The notes beneath the pieces were generated by a model that had not been told where the DNA came from, made no database searches, and was given only the letters and a program-made list of their open reading frames with translations. This document shows positions 45,495 to 57,701 of a stretch of 64,000 bases of DNA, one piece after another (position 1 is the first letter of the stretch; each line of letters begins with the position of its first letter). The position numbers and the translations under genes are program-made. The DNA is from Astrothelium macrocarpum (Eukaryota > Ascomycota > Dothideomycetes > Trypetheliales > Trypetheliaceae): positions 62,001-126,000 of the forward strand of contig JAGEMR010000020.1 in NCBI GenBank assembly GCA_021030915.1. The letters are read 5' to 3'.

Positions 45495-48400
45495 CTAGAG
45501 TTCATCGAAAGGCATTTCCGCATCGTCTTCCTCCACGGGATCACTTTCTGATCCATCCCAGATCTCCTCGTCAATCCATTCATCACGAGCAAGTGGGACG
45601 AAATCTATATCATGATCAGCTTCAGAGTCACCAATATTACAAGTCGGAAATGGGAAACTTACTGCGCCACCATGTAATCAAGTCACGATCAGTCAAGAAC
45701 TGATTTCCCAGCTCAATTCCTTCCTGACTCTTCAGTTCATCCACTTCATCTCCACTTGACTTGTGAAGCTGCCACAACCACTGGCCACAACGTTCAAGCC
45801 CATCGAGCATTGGTGCATAGATGCGCTTATTCACTCCCTCCGTCTTGCCCTGCGAACAAGACGTGAGCGTCAATGCCATCAAACTACGAATGGCATGGGC
45901 TCGTTCACTGTCAATAGGGTCCGCACGTACTGGCTCTTTCTGATCTTGGACGCCAGCCTCTTCTGTAGTGGCAGATTGTGCTTCAGACCCTGTTGTGCTA
46001 TCATCGCCATCAACACTAGGCGTTGGCGCACCGCTTGCTTGAACGATAGGTGGACCATGGCGAAACATGAAACTGTCTAGAAACTCTGCAGTCTCCATTC
46101 TCACCGTCTTGTCGCCTTCACATAATAGGAGAGTATGGCTCCAGTCTGGAGAAGTGCGGATAAGCGTGGTGTAGAACGTGCCCTGAGAGTAGTCAATTTC
46201 CTCGGCTTGAGCATTCGATGCGGTGTTCGATTGTCGATCCTGCGACTGGCCTTGACTTGATGCCTGCTGCCCCGCCACAGCATCAATGCGCCTGCTACCC
46301 GTTCGCGCCAGCTCCTGGATGAATGAGAGATAAGATCTTCCAATGACTGCATCAGGATGCTTGCAATTTTGGGTGATGCTTGAGAGCAAATTCTCTGTCA
46401 GATCTCTTTGGCTTGAAGGACAGGCCTGACAAAATGTCAAGATTGCCGGGAAATACTTGTGAGTCACTGAAGCTTGACTGGAATGACCCAAGAGCTGTAA
46501 TGTGCGGTGTATCGTCGCAAAGAGCCCAAATTTGGGATCTATTTCTCGAACGATCATGTCAACGATACAAACAGGAATGTTCACAATCTCTGATTCACAT
46601 TCCCAATCATTCCACTCCACAATCCTTCTAAGAAAGGCCAGTCCATAATCTTTTGCAAAGAGAGTCAAAAGCTGCCACTCTGTTTGGGTAAGCGGAAATC
46701 GCCCGCTGCTGGGATTATAGCTCCTTAGCCGCATCTCGTTGTTGCTGACAGGGTCAAGGTTTAGATCGATGAAACGCAAAAGGATAAACAGGAGGCATGA
46801 CAGCTGTTTGAACGGAGGTAACTTTTGGTTGAGTCGCTTAATGAAGCGAAAAGCGCCTCCAAATTTCGCAATCAGTTCACTGGTCCAGTCGCATAGGAGA
46901 ATGCCGAGACAGTCTTCAAGAAAGCCGGTAGCAATGAGCACTTTTGCTTCAAAATCTCCAAGATCCGTCAAAAAGATTATGAGCCTAAAGTATTCATCCC
47001 AATGACGATCAACAACGCCCAAATATGACAACTGCTTCCTCAGTCCTTTGGCTAATTTGGGGAATATTGCATTCTTGTCGAAAGTAAAACCAGTGCCTTC
47101 CAGGGGTCCCGAAGCCGAACTAACGCCATAAAGCAAAGGCTCTTCTTTCCGAGCCTTGTCTATAACATAGGGCAAGTGACTGTGGACAGCGTTTCGATGT
47201 TTTGATTGTCCACGAATCAAGAGATTGATAGCGATATCTCCGTTCTCGCCAAGGAAAAACAATGCCTTGCAAGCAAGAATTGGGTCAGCGAGTATCCAGT
47301 CGAAAATTAAGTTCACTGTGGAGTGAAAGTGTGGGGAATCCTTGATGCGATTGATCACACGGTCAAGAGCCTTGAACACAAGCTCAATGAGGCTGGATTC
47401 GACCTTAAGATCTTTGGTACTTTTGTTTCCTGTCAAATCTCGCACTTTCTGAATAATGCCCTGAACAAATTTGGGGAAATCTGGATCAAAAAGACAGTAG
47501 TGTAAGAGATGGTATTGATTGGCAGACGCAATCTCTGCGCTAATAGAATGAGGGACCGGGACCTCGAGTGGGACAGTCGGCTGAGCTCTAACATTGATCT
47601 GGCTTGCTGCGGCATTCAATTTTGACGAACGCTCATAAAAGAGCATGTAGGCGCTGAAACGTTTTTCGTCTCGATTGTTCTCAGGCAAGTGCCCACCAAA
47701 GCAGTCGGAGTCCAGCTTGCCAATGTCAAAATTCGTGACCACTGCATCGTTGAATTTCAACCATTTCTGCGTTTGCCCAGGCAGTGTTGGCCGTTCTCGG
47801 ACATAAGAGTAGTAATGGCCCGCATCTGCTGTTCCGTCATGAACGAGGACACCGACAAGCTCAAACTCGTCAGCATTCTCTGATGCGTTGGGATCCAATT
47901 GGCGATCCAATGTATAAGGGGACATGTCTATGCGCTTGGGGAACGCAAACTGGTCATTGACTTTACTGCGGGTCCATCTTGTCAAGTCGAAGTCGAAACG
48001 TTTGAGATGGAGTATTAGACTGTCCGGAATGTCTTTGAGGCATGTGCGCTTCACTGCGTGATCGGAATATCGTCCCCCATCACACTGAGTGCATTTGTAC
48101 TTGTTTTGTCCTGTCATGTTATCACCCTTTACATAGTCCTTGAGGCTTTCTTCAAGAGTTTCCTTGCCGCGCACTTCTAGTTGCAAAGCGTTGAAATTCT
48201 CGACTTTTTCTGAGACGTGGTCACAGTCTGTTGGTCGTATTTGTGTGACATATGTGCCCGTGTAGAAGTTTCGGAATTCGGTTCTGTCCTTGTTCGATAC
48301 AAGTTGAGATTCAAACAAATCGAACAGTTTGTTAAAGAATTCGTCGACATCCATCTGGATGCTAATATCTATGGGATTTCCATCATCGCCAGGTATGGCG

Positions 48401-51400
48401 CTAGCAAAATCTCTAGAGACGGCAGCCTTTGCGTAGCTGTCTTGCATGCTTGCGAACAAGTTTTGGGCGCTAGCCAAAAGGCGCTGATTCTCGTTTGAGG
48501 TGATGGTCGCGGAGAGAATGAATCGACGAAAATCAACGTTCATGAATAACTGTGAGAGAAGAGAATTCATGTAACAAGTGTTGTGAAGGTTATAAATGCC
48601 GCCATAGCCAGTCGCGGAGCGCAAGTGTGATGAGCGATCAGTTTGGAAAGTAGAGTCTTCTGCAATATAACCTTTGAGCAGTTAGTAGTTGTATATTTGT
48701 AGGTGGAAATCAATTCACCTTGATGAAGCGCATCAACAGTCATCCGGATGACAGTTTGCAGTGTTTTCATATCTGAAATTAATGACAACGAGAGTTTATG
48801 CAGCTCACGGCGTGTCTGTTCATCTAGCACAGGTATTTGAATGACAGTAGATTGCGCAGTTCCAGTATCAGGGCTATCGTCTGTTTCTGTCGAGCACGGA
48901 AATAGCAGGCCACCAAGTATCTCTTGCGCAACAGCGCTATAGCAGTTAGCAACAAGATATTGCAAGGGAAGAAAGGTCTTACCCAGAATCTAGGGGGATT
49001 CCACGGTGAACAAGGAGAGAAACGGATAAATTGAGCAACCTCGTCAAACCAAAGAGGCCTTCATCTAGCATCAATTGGCCAATACACAGATTCTCGTCGG
49101 TAAAGGACTGGCTACGAGGCATGATCCGATGCTGCGTTGCTGGCTGACCACACATTGATAAGAGCAAGGCACTCCATTCAGAGAAGAATGACCATAGGAC
49201 ATCATTCGTTACAGCTTCGCTTGCGTGATTGCGAGATAAGATTGTAAGGGCGGTATCAAAGAATTGGTCGGCCGTATCGCGGCACTGCGTAGCTTCGGGG
49301 ACCAGACGTTCAAGCATTGGCAGATAGGCAGCGGCAGCCACGGACTCGGTGAGATGGTTTCCACTGCGCATGAATTAGCAGCGAACTTTAACTTTTTCAA
49401 CGGTTTACGTACGCGTACCCCATTTCCATCAACGATGAGATCATGACTGCCATACTTTGTCGAACTGTGCGTTTTTCATGCATGAGAAGTAAGGCTTTGT
49501 GGACTTCAATGAAATCGTCCCTCTTGCAAAAGGCCGACCAGGCAACCGGATTATGTGCCGCTATTTGAAGAATTAAGTGAAAAGTACGGGTAGTAAGTAC
49601 GTTTGGGTCCCATCCTTGGGGGGCGGATATTGTCTCCCCTTTTCGCATAACGAGGAAAAGGCGGTCAAGGAGAGCAGAAGCATCAGAGAAAAGATTGTCA
49701 TGAGTGGAATCGCCAGATAGCGCTGTTCAAGTCAGCTTACAACGATCTCGGTCGGCTTGAAAGGCAGGCGAGTTACCTTGTAAAAAATCGCAAAAGCACG
49801 TAATAGAATCAAACACCACGTTCCATTCGCGGGGCCTATCCGATTCCAGCGGTTGATCAACAAGCGTGCCTTTTAATAAAGCTTCGTCCAGAAGTCGAAT
49901 GGACTGCAGTTGGAAATGCAGATCGGTAGAGTTCTAAATTTATTAGAGTGCTGCAATGACGGTGAAACACGGGCCTTACTGCGTGAGTCTTTTCATTCAG
50001 ATGCAATCTCAAAGACTGCAGGGAGTACTGTATCTTGCTCAATTTACCAGGAGGGAAAATCTCATCCGCCATTGTCGAATCCGAGGCAATTAGGTCCAAA
50101 GCTTTTCCTTGCGGCTTGAAAAAGCGCAGGAAGTCAAAGATCTTGAAAAGTCAGTGCTATAAAAGGATATTTGGTAGTGATGAAAACGTTACCGCAAAGC
50201 TGTAATCGTCATTCGAATCCATAAAGTCATAAAGATGGTTGAAATGCTCCAACAGCTCTCGCTCAAATGCAGATCCCCCTATGGTAGCAGTGGACGAACT
50301 CTGGGAAAATTTGCCGTTAGCTCTTTTAATAATCATGACTAGACCACGAGTGGTGATTCCAGACTCGCGAATCGTCATGTCGCGATCCTTTTCCAGATCA
50401 ATGAGTTGACCGCCACAGATGAGCTTATAAAAGGCAAATCCAGTCAAGTCGCTCAAGTTTCGGCGAAGCTCTGCGAGGCTATCTTGTCCACGTACTTTTA
50501 GGGTCCCAATATCGGACTGGCCATTGTCGTCAAAGAGTTGGTATTTCATATGTAGAGGCTCATCTTTGATACCGCTGCCGTCCTGCTGCCGTACATTCAA
50601 AGTGATAGTTGCCGGTGTCGGACTTAAACTTTTGTTAGCTCTAACGCGCGGGAGCATGGTAGTTAGAAGGCGGAGGGTTCTTAAAAAACAATAGTGGGCC
50701 AGACGTATATTCTCATCGGAGTCGTCGACATTCATCATGGTGTTCGTGGTTGCTCCAGTGCGACCAAACGCCTTGAGTGTGGCATGAGCATCGGTCAGTC
50801 GTTCAATACATTTCTGGGCTAAAGCGACGTGCGTTCGCTCCAACACATGTTGAGTCGTGGAATTCACCTGCGTCAGGTTTAGGTATTGATCAACAAGCAA
50901 ATCAATGGTCTTATTCTCAATCGAATTGTCTGGAATAGTAAGGATACAACTCCAGAGGACGTCCTGAAGAGGCACATCCATAAAATTCGACTGAGCCGTA
51001 CAAGGTTCAAGATGGAACTTCCGTTGATAAAGAACGGCCGCATTAAGGAAATTGAAAGCATTGTCAATAAAACTATCCGGAGAAAGTCTGGAGATCTGCT
51101 GCTGCAGTCCTCGCTCAATGAAGCTGTTAGGATGCTCAGAAGTCTTGATGTATGCCTCGATAACATTGTGAAAGCATTCCCAGCCCAGAAACCTAATACG
51201 ATCGTCTTGCGCTTCTGATCCGACGAAATGATCCCATATTGTATTGTCGAGTTCATGCGGAAAGGCATCTGGCCGCTTCATCAGAAAGTTGTACAACAGT
51301 TCGAGATCCGCCCTGAGGTGCTGGCGAAAAAGCGGATCGTATTGTAAGGTCGTTAGATGCTCTATAAGAAAGCAGGCGTATCGCACCGCAATCGAAGGTG

Positions 51401-53798
51401 TGTTGATGGTATGAGCTAGGTAGTCCAGATTCTGATCCCACTCGCCACACCTCAGAGCACAGAGAATTATCTGGATACTGCCGTCAGCGGCTGGATTCTC
51501 CGCATCGATACTCTTCACACAGTCCTCGAGAAGGGCGAAACGGTCCTCGGGTCTCTTCATACGGCCCAACACGTCCTGGACTCCTTCCAGTCCAAGGTCC
51601 GCGATGTCAGTAGCTGATTTGCGGACCAAGTCGTCGCTTTCGCGAACAATGCGCACGGTGATAGAAGCTACCATCATGACAGTTTCAGTATCTTGGGGCT
51701 CTTTATCAAATTTGGTAAATGCGGAAATGTGCAGTTCTTTGACAAGGTCGAGCATGTCCCTAGTAAATTGTTCAAGGGGATGTTGACTCAGCTTCTGGCA
51801 GAGATGGATCAAATTCGTCAAGTCCAAATGCGGTAGTACATTTCGGAGCATCGTTACAATGGCCTTCGCTATCAATGGATCTTGATGGTTGACAATGGCA
51901 TCCCAGATCTGGTCAGTATGCATAGTAGTGTAGGTATTGGTGACGGCAAGGAACGAAACGATATTGCCACTCCTCAATACTAACTCATGGTGTGAGTCTG
52001 GGCTGAGGAGGTAGTCCAGGATTTTCTCGTCCATTAACGTCTGGGCAACATGGTGCAAGATAGTACTGGTCGGATCTTGGTCGTAGCGACGCCAGAGGCA
52101 AACGAGCTCTTGGTGCATCAGTCCCACACTGGCAACCCGTACATCCATTCGCCCATCGACAATGAAGGGCTTCAACGTTTTGAGTAGCCAAATGATCTGT
52201 AGGTTGCCTTTGTCGAAACTTTCAGGCATTTCTGAGGGTCCAATGATCTCGTTGAACAGAGATTTACCGATGTGAGTATCGAGACGGGCAAGGAGCGGAG
52301 GAATGTATTGAGCGTATCTGAAAAGATCCCTAGCGAGCTCGACGTCAAGACCAGATGAGGACGCGCATAGCACGGCGGAGATATTGTGGAATACGTGATA
52401 CGCGTTCGACTTGAGTGGTGCCCAAGCATTTAGATTTAGTGACCCATGTCTGGGATTGTTGTGTTCTGCAATGAGTTGGAGGCCCATGAGATGTTGAACA
52501 ATGCACAAGCATTGCTTCAACGATTCTCGCAAAGGCTTTTGATGGTACGTGTGTGGAAGAAGCAGGGATACAAGTCGTGCTAGACTCTCGGTGCCATTAA
52601 CGTCCAGCTGAGCGAAAGCCTGTGCAGTTTGAAACATGGCTGCTTGTGTAGGTAGGCTCGACCAAATTTGCGCATCTCCAGGGCTCGGCGAGTTCCCCGA
52701 AGAATAGATGCATGAAGGCCAAGCAGCAACGTCTTCTCCTCGCGGTCGAAACACATGGTTGAAGGCAACCAGCAACCAATGAGAAAGTAGCGCGGGGGTG
52801 TCTGCGGCGCTCGAAGGCAAGGACGAGAGTCTATCAATGTCTATTAAGAGAAAGCGCGATAGGAGCAGCGCGAGATCGGTGAATAAGTTGGTAAAAAGGG
52901 TATCGACACGGCCAGTAGGCCATGCCGTATCGAATGTGAGCTCATTTTGGAGTAGATGGACTATCATGCTGGCAAGCGCTTTCCAAAGCTGGTCGAGTGA
53001 TAGATAGAGAGAAGTATAGGCTCCAGGATTTGTTTGCTGTTGGCGAAGATGGCGATTGAGCCATTTCTGGAGGTTGTAGATTATGCCATAATTGAGTTTT
53101 GGAGCTTCACGCAATAGTTAGCACAAAAATCAGGTCCATATAAAATTAGTGCAGAGAATACCGTCGCGACAATGTTGTGCCAGTAAGTGAGCAGCGCGAA
53201 CGGCGCCTCCTTCAGTATCTGCACACGGAAAAGTCATCAGGAAATTGGTAGTTTCTTCATCCTCCAAGGTCAAGATGGAGTCGGTGCGAGTGTCCATCAC
53301 ATCCTCGGAGTCGTCTTCAACCAGCTCAATAACAGGTTCATCCGCCAGGACGTCGTACTCGATGTCCGGTTGCGAGGCACGAGTAGTATCAGGCTCAATA
53401 TCGATGGCCATGGTATTTTCAAACGACTCCTGGGTCAGTGGGGATGATGGCAAGCTTGAGGGCTTGCCCGATTGAGCATCATCATCCTTTTTGGGCAGGC
53501 AAACGGTGGCGGTAGCCTGGCTAGATGTTTGTTGCGGCGAGCTTGCAGCAGACGTCGTAATTGTATCACGCACGATGATTTCTGGAGGCGCCGAGGTATG
53601 CTCAGAATTTGCGGTTGAGGAAGGCACGGCTGGATGGTGTGTAGTCTGATCGGCGGGGTCAAGGACGCGTTCGGCGGACATGATGCATGAGCCGCTGTCT
53701 AGACGTGGGCGTTTACGCGACGGAGACAGATCAGGATCTTCCGCAGAAGCCTGCGATGCAAGGGCAGGATCAGGCTGGGAAGAGGTCGGCGACGCCAT
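45495..53798 (-). CDS. Giant ubiquitin carboxyl-terminal hydrolase (USP9X/USP34-like)
   Basis: Nine exons: 53162-53798, 50193-53104, 49980-50141, 49777-49933, 49419-49722, 48983-49363, 48719-48936, 45663-48671, 45495-45604. All eight introns are 46-58 nt and keep frame; total 2,629 codons. N-terminus is disordered (SPSRKRPRLDSG suggests a nuclear signal); a long helical scaffold follows; a ubiquitin-like fold is embedded at about 1060-1137 (TLKVRGQDSLAELRRNLSDL ... LICGGQLIDLEKDRDMTIRE). The peptidase C19 Cys box GGIYNLHNTCYMNSLL puts the nucleophile near residue 1,621 and the His box HDGTADAGHYYSY near 1,870. CxxC zinc pairs (KCTQC) lie between. Ends in an acidic tail. It removes ubiquitin; targets unknown. 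Met 6 codons upstream (53816) is an alternative start. Confidence 0.92.
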
Positions 53799-54169
53799 CA
53801 GGACATGTTCTCGCAAAAGGTAGGTTTATAGAAAGGGAAGAGAGGGGCCGGAGGTGCGATTGGAGGAAAAGAGGATGGGTAGGAAATCAAGGTGTAAGGA
53901 GAGCAATAGAGAGGCACAAAGTGAAGAAAGGCATGGACGCGTCGGTACACGGGTCTACCAACATTGTGCCTCCACTCCACCGTTTTTGCTGTGATATGTG
54001 GGTGTGGTGCGTGGTGGGGGTGGACTCTCAGCTCTACCTAAACACTGCTACAGGTGCTGCCTGGGAGCTATGGCCAATCACGTCATTGCTCGTCAGACCC
54101 TGAGCTTCTACCTAATGTATCTTTCCCTTCTCTCCTGTCATCCTCATCATCTTGGTCCTCAATTCATCG
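53799..54169. promoter_or_regulatory. Divergent promoter of the ubiquitin protease and POP3
   Basis: 371 bases between two outward-facing start codons. A CCAAT box at 54074-54078 runs directly into CACGTCA, a CRE/ATF half-site, 92 bases before the POP3 ATG. CT-rich sequence precedes both starts. Motif meaning is inferred from consensus only. Confidence 0.4.
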
Positions 54170-54981
54170 ATGGCTCCGCAGAAAGCAACCCAAAAACCCG
54201 TCTTTAAGCTCGACTCTCCCTACACTTCCGCAATCTGGTTCGTGCGCCCCGTTACACTTCCTCCCAGCAGCTAAACCCTTACTACAGGCCCACCGTCAGT
54301 GACTCTGACCAGGAACTCTTTGCACAGCTGCTTCTGAGCTTGCTGTCTCCAATTGGTCATTTTAGGTCAAAACACATACATCCGTCCAAGGGAGAACGTA
54401 GCAAAAAAAGAAGACGTCGTGCCAAAGTCAACAGCGACTCGCCCGCAGCTACTCAAAACCTTACAGTGGCGCGTGATGGTGTCGAGCAATCGAGCAAATC
54501 CGGGTCCGAACCGCGACCCCCTGGTATATCTCAGCACATTACAGTGGGATTGAATACTACTTTTCGGCATTTACAGTTGCTGTCATCGCCTACAAGCAAA
54601 ACTTCTGAACCAGGTGATGGAAGCCATGTCCATAAATTGCCACACCTGGCGGCAATTTTCATATTCCAGTCATGTAGTGAAATTGCGCGTACCCATCTTC
54701 CCGTGCTTGCAAGGGCAGCTTCTTCAGCTCACTCGGCTCTTCCACCTACAATCTTGGTCCCTCTTGACGCCTTGATTCAGTCCAAGCTAGCAAAAGCACT
54801 TCATCTACCCAGAGTCGGTATGATCGGTCTCATGGAAGATGCACCAAACACAGGTGCTCTCCTCAGCCTGGTCAGAGAAAAGGTTCCACCAGTGCAAGTT
54901 CCATGGCTTGACGAAGCGATCGCAGGGCAATATCTGCCCATGAAATGGCACAACGAAGCAGACGCACCGAAGCTTGCATGA
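54170..54981 (+). CDS. POP3: RNase P/RNase MRP subunit Pop3-like
   Basis: Exon 1 54170-54237 and exon 2 54288-54981 with a 50-nt intron; 253 residues. Exon 1 reads MAPQKATQKPVFKLDSPYTS and splices to AIWPTVSDSDQELFAQLLLS, then SPIGHFRSKHIHPSKG and a basic stretch SKKRRRRAK. The C-terminal part LPRVGMIGLMEDAPNTGALL and VREKVPPVQVPWLDEA matches the L7Ae/Rpp38-like fold seen in fungal Pop3, a protein of the RNase P and RNase MRP ribonucleoproteins that process tRNA leaders and rRNA. An ATG-only frame would start at 54340 and lose the first 60 residues. A foldback element begins 24 bases after the stop, inside the likely 3' untranslated region. Confidence 0.83.
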
Positions 54982-55004
54982 ATCATGCTCAACCAGGGCG
55001 ACAT

Positions 55005-55235
55005 CGCCAGTGATTGCGATAAGAAATGTCGCCCGCGACTACAAGAGATATAATTCATCAAAGCCTCCAAAGGAGGACCCCAGGTTATTTGAAGCAATTA
55101 AAGACTGTGAACAAATGCGTTAAGAAATGAGTTTCGGGATCCTCTCCATTAGTGCCGCTGGGGGCCGCCTTACAACATGTGTGGCAAATATACTCTCGCG
55201 GTCACGGATGACATTTTTTATCGCACCCGCTGGTG
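55005..55235. repeat. Foldback MITE-like element, copy 4
   Basis: Left arm CGCCAGTGATTGCGATAAG then AAATGTCGCCCGCGACTACA and AGAGATATAATTCATC; right arm inverted from 55235: CACCAGCGGGTGCGATAAAA then AATGTCATCCGTGACCGCG. Arms about 80 bases, loop about 70. Flanks ACAT (55001-55004) and ACGT (55236-55239) agree at three of four bases. Lies between the POP3 stop and the carboxylesterase stop. Confidence 0.82.
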
Positions 55236-55336
55236 ACGTGACGCTTCAATTTTCTCATAGTCATTCATTTTCAGAAGTCTATAGTACTAACACTAGTCAA
55301 AACCGCTATCGAAGACTACACTTGACTTTCTTTGCT

Positions 55337-57701
55337 CTATCGATTATATGCCAGGGCATCGGCATTGATAAGTGCAATTCCAGCCTTCCTAAACGTGTCG
55401 GGCTCTGGATAACTCGTTCGATTTGCATCCCATACCATGTCCAAAGGATTGGCATTATCATATTGTGGCCACGCCGGTATGGAGGATCCATTCAATACAT
55501 ACGAATCTCGGCCAGGCCAAGCGTTCGGTTCCTGATCATAAACAAATGAGGCCCACGACTTGCTCATCAGACTCGCGAGCTTAAAAAAAGCTTCAGACTT
55601 GTTCGCGAAGGGATCAATCGCGTACCCCAAACCCTCAGTGTTGTTGAACACGAACGCGACTTCTTGGAAATGCGCCACTCCGCTCGTCCACGGGACGCCA
55701 TTAGGAATGGCATTGAAGCGATAACAGTACGCTGTAAGATTGAACGTGGCCCACTGCTCGCAGGTGTAACGACGCGGTGCGATCATGACTGCATCTCCGA
55801 AATAAGCAGAGGAGCGGCGATATTCAGCTCCAAAGGGGGCCCCGAATGTGATATTTCCGAGGCCTTCGTCTGCTCCCGGAATGCCTAGAGCTGGAATATC
55901 GGGATAGGCATTCAGAAGGTCAGGCACATAGGATGCAGGGATGGTCGCTTGACTAACGTTAACGGCTTTTGTCATAAATTAGTGAAGATACGGGGGAAAA
56001 AAGATTTGGGAAAAAAGACATAGGAGAAATGAAAGATATAAGAGAAGAAAAAATGTTAAAAGAAAAGAAGAGAGAGAGAGAAAATAAGAGAAAAGAAAAG
56101 AAAAGAATAAATAAAACGAAAAAAAAAGAGAAGAGAAAAGAAAAAAAGAAAAGAGAAAAAGAAAAAAGAGAAAGAGAAAAAGAAAAAAGAGAAAGAGAAA
56201 AAGGAAGAGAAAAGAAAAAAAAAGAAATGGGGAAAAAAGAATGGACAAATTACCTGACATGTCATTGATGAGATCTTGAACAGTGTACACCCCCGTCGGC
56301 CCAAAAGACGTTCCTTCATCAGAATTGGCTCCGTCAATAATAGGTACTTTTACAAATGAACCATCTTGGAGCTGTTGCGACCCGTAGCGCTGATTGAGAT
56401 CACCATCGAGATAGGGATTCCAGGAATACGCGGAATTGTTAAGAACAGCGTTCAGTGACGCAAAAGGCACTTGTCGTAAACATTCCAGGCTATCTGCAGC
56501 ACTCTCACAGCCAGCATTGTTAACAACGTCCTCGTATTCATCTTGAAAGTAACTGGCATTGTGCACGTTTCCAGACGAGACCGGATTACCACTTTCCATG
56601 ATACCACCCCGGAACAGATGGTCATCGCGGCCATTGTACATGGTGATATGAAATCCTACAGAGAGCGCACCGGCAGATTCGCCCCAAATTGTCACTTTCG
56701 TTGGATCGCCTGTACCACGAGAGAATCAACACGGCCGTTTTCAATCGTATGAGACCAAAAAAACTTACCACCAAAGCCAGCTATATTTTCTTGAATCCAA
56801 TGCAAAGCAAGCCTTTGGTCTCTTAGACCAATGTTAGTTTGGCCACTTGATTGCACTTCTTCAGATGCTATAAATCCAAATGCTCCAAGTCTATAAGCAA
56901 TGGACACACCAATTATTGGCTTGCCAATGCTGACAGAGTTGTCGACAATAAAAGACAGATTATAGCGGCGGTCAGGTGTTCCACCCATGTAAAAGCCTCC
57001 ACCATGAATCCACACAGCAACAGGTAAAGACGCATTTTCATATCCGCTGGGTCGAATAACGTTCAGATATAAGCAATCTTCGGATTCTTCGTATCCAATT
57101 TGGTCGCCCTGTTTTGTATTTAGCATGATTCAAAATGCTCTGAAAACACTCCAGGGGGTCACCAGGGGGTCACCAGAGGCTGCAATAATAAATGTCACCC
57201 AGGATCGTAAGATATATAATCCGCCATAGATCTTGTCAGGAGGCCCTCAATAACAACAAACGAAAAAATCTGAAAAGTTATTTTCAGAAGAATTTTTGTA
57301 CATTTCACGATCGCTCAAAGTGACATGAGGTCCTCCCGAAGAGGCGAGCGGCGAATTTCATCTCTTGCGGTCGCGGGTGACATTTCTTATTGCAACGACC
57401 AGTGGGGACATTAGCTTACACCATAACCGATGCACTCTGTAGCGTAGATAGTAGCTGGTCGCGCATCTGTCCATGTCTCATTCAAAGATACAGGATTTCT
57501 GAACCGTAGATCTTGGAGAGGTGGTTGGGCGAAAGGAACGCCGAGAAAGATATCCTGATTATATGTTGGATTATAGCTTCCAACATACGTTCCATTCTTA
57601 GTCGTAGCGGTTGGTGCTGAAGCGCTTTGGCGGCGATGGACTGTTGGAGAGCCAAACGCTTGGGTTGCTAACCCCAGCAAGCATACCAGTTCAAGCCTCA
57701 T
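55337..57701 (-). CDS. Secreted type-B carboxylesterase/lipase
   Basis: Four exons: 57420-57701, 56769-57108, 56254-56709 and 55337-55965; 568 residues. Signal peptide MRLELVCLLGLATQAFG then a basic site (VHRR). Family blocks: LGVPFAQPP, SEDCLYLNVIRP, oxyanion-hole region VAVWIHGGGFYMGG, nucleophile elbow GESAG (Ser about 219), acid residue in NSDEGTSF (Glu about 338) and His in GVAHFQEV (about 457). All three catalytic residues are intact, with several N-glycosylation sites. Two of the three introns are unusual: intron 1 (57109-57419, 311 nt) contains a foldback element, and intron 3 (55966-56253, 288 nt) is filled by a pyrimidine tract. The other intron is 59 nt. Likely a broad-specificity extracellular ester hydrolase. 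Confidence 0.9.
56030..56225. repeat. Purine/pyrimidine low-complexity tract inside a carboxylesterase intron
   Basis: About 195 bases of A/G only (C/T on the gene strand) with GAGA and GAAAA patterns. It occupies most of an intron of 288 nt. Frames that read Lys/Glu/Arg through it on the plus strand are artefacts. Confidence 0.9.
57171..57404. repeat. Foldback MITE-like element, copy 5, inside carboxylesterase intron 1
   Basis: Left arm CACCAGAGGCTGCAATAATA then AATGTCACCC; inverted right arm CACTGGTCGTTGCAATAAGA then AATGTCACCCGCGACC. Arms about 80 bases and well matched, including AGGAGG[C/A]CCTC near the loop. Flanks GGGT (57167-57170) and GGGA (57405-57408) agree at three of four. Removing the element and one 4-mer leaves a 73-nt intron, near the usual size here. 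An 11-base duplication (CCAGGGGGTCA) sits just outside the left end. Confidence 0.87.

Noticed and set aside
56029..56268. Lys/Glu/Arg-rich plus-strand frame
   Set aside because: Product of an A/G-only intron tract on the opposite strand of the carboxylesterase.
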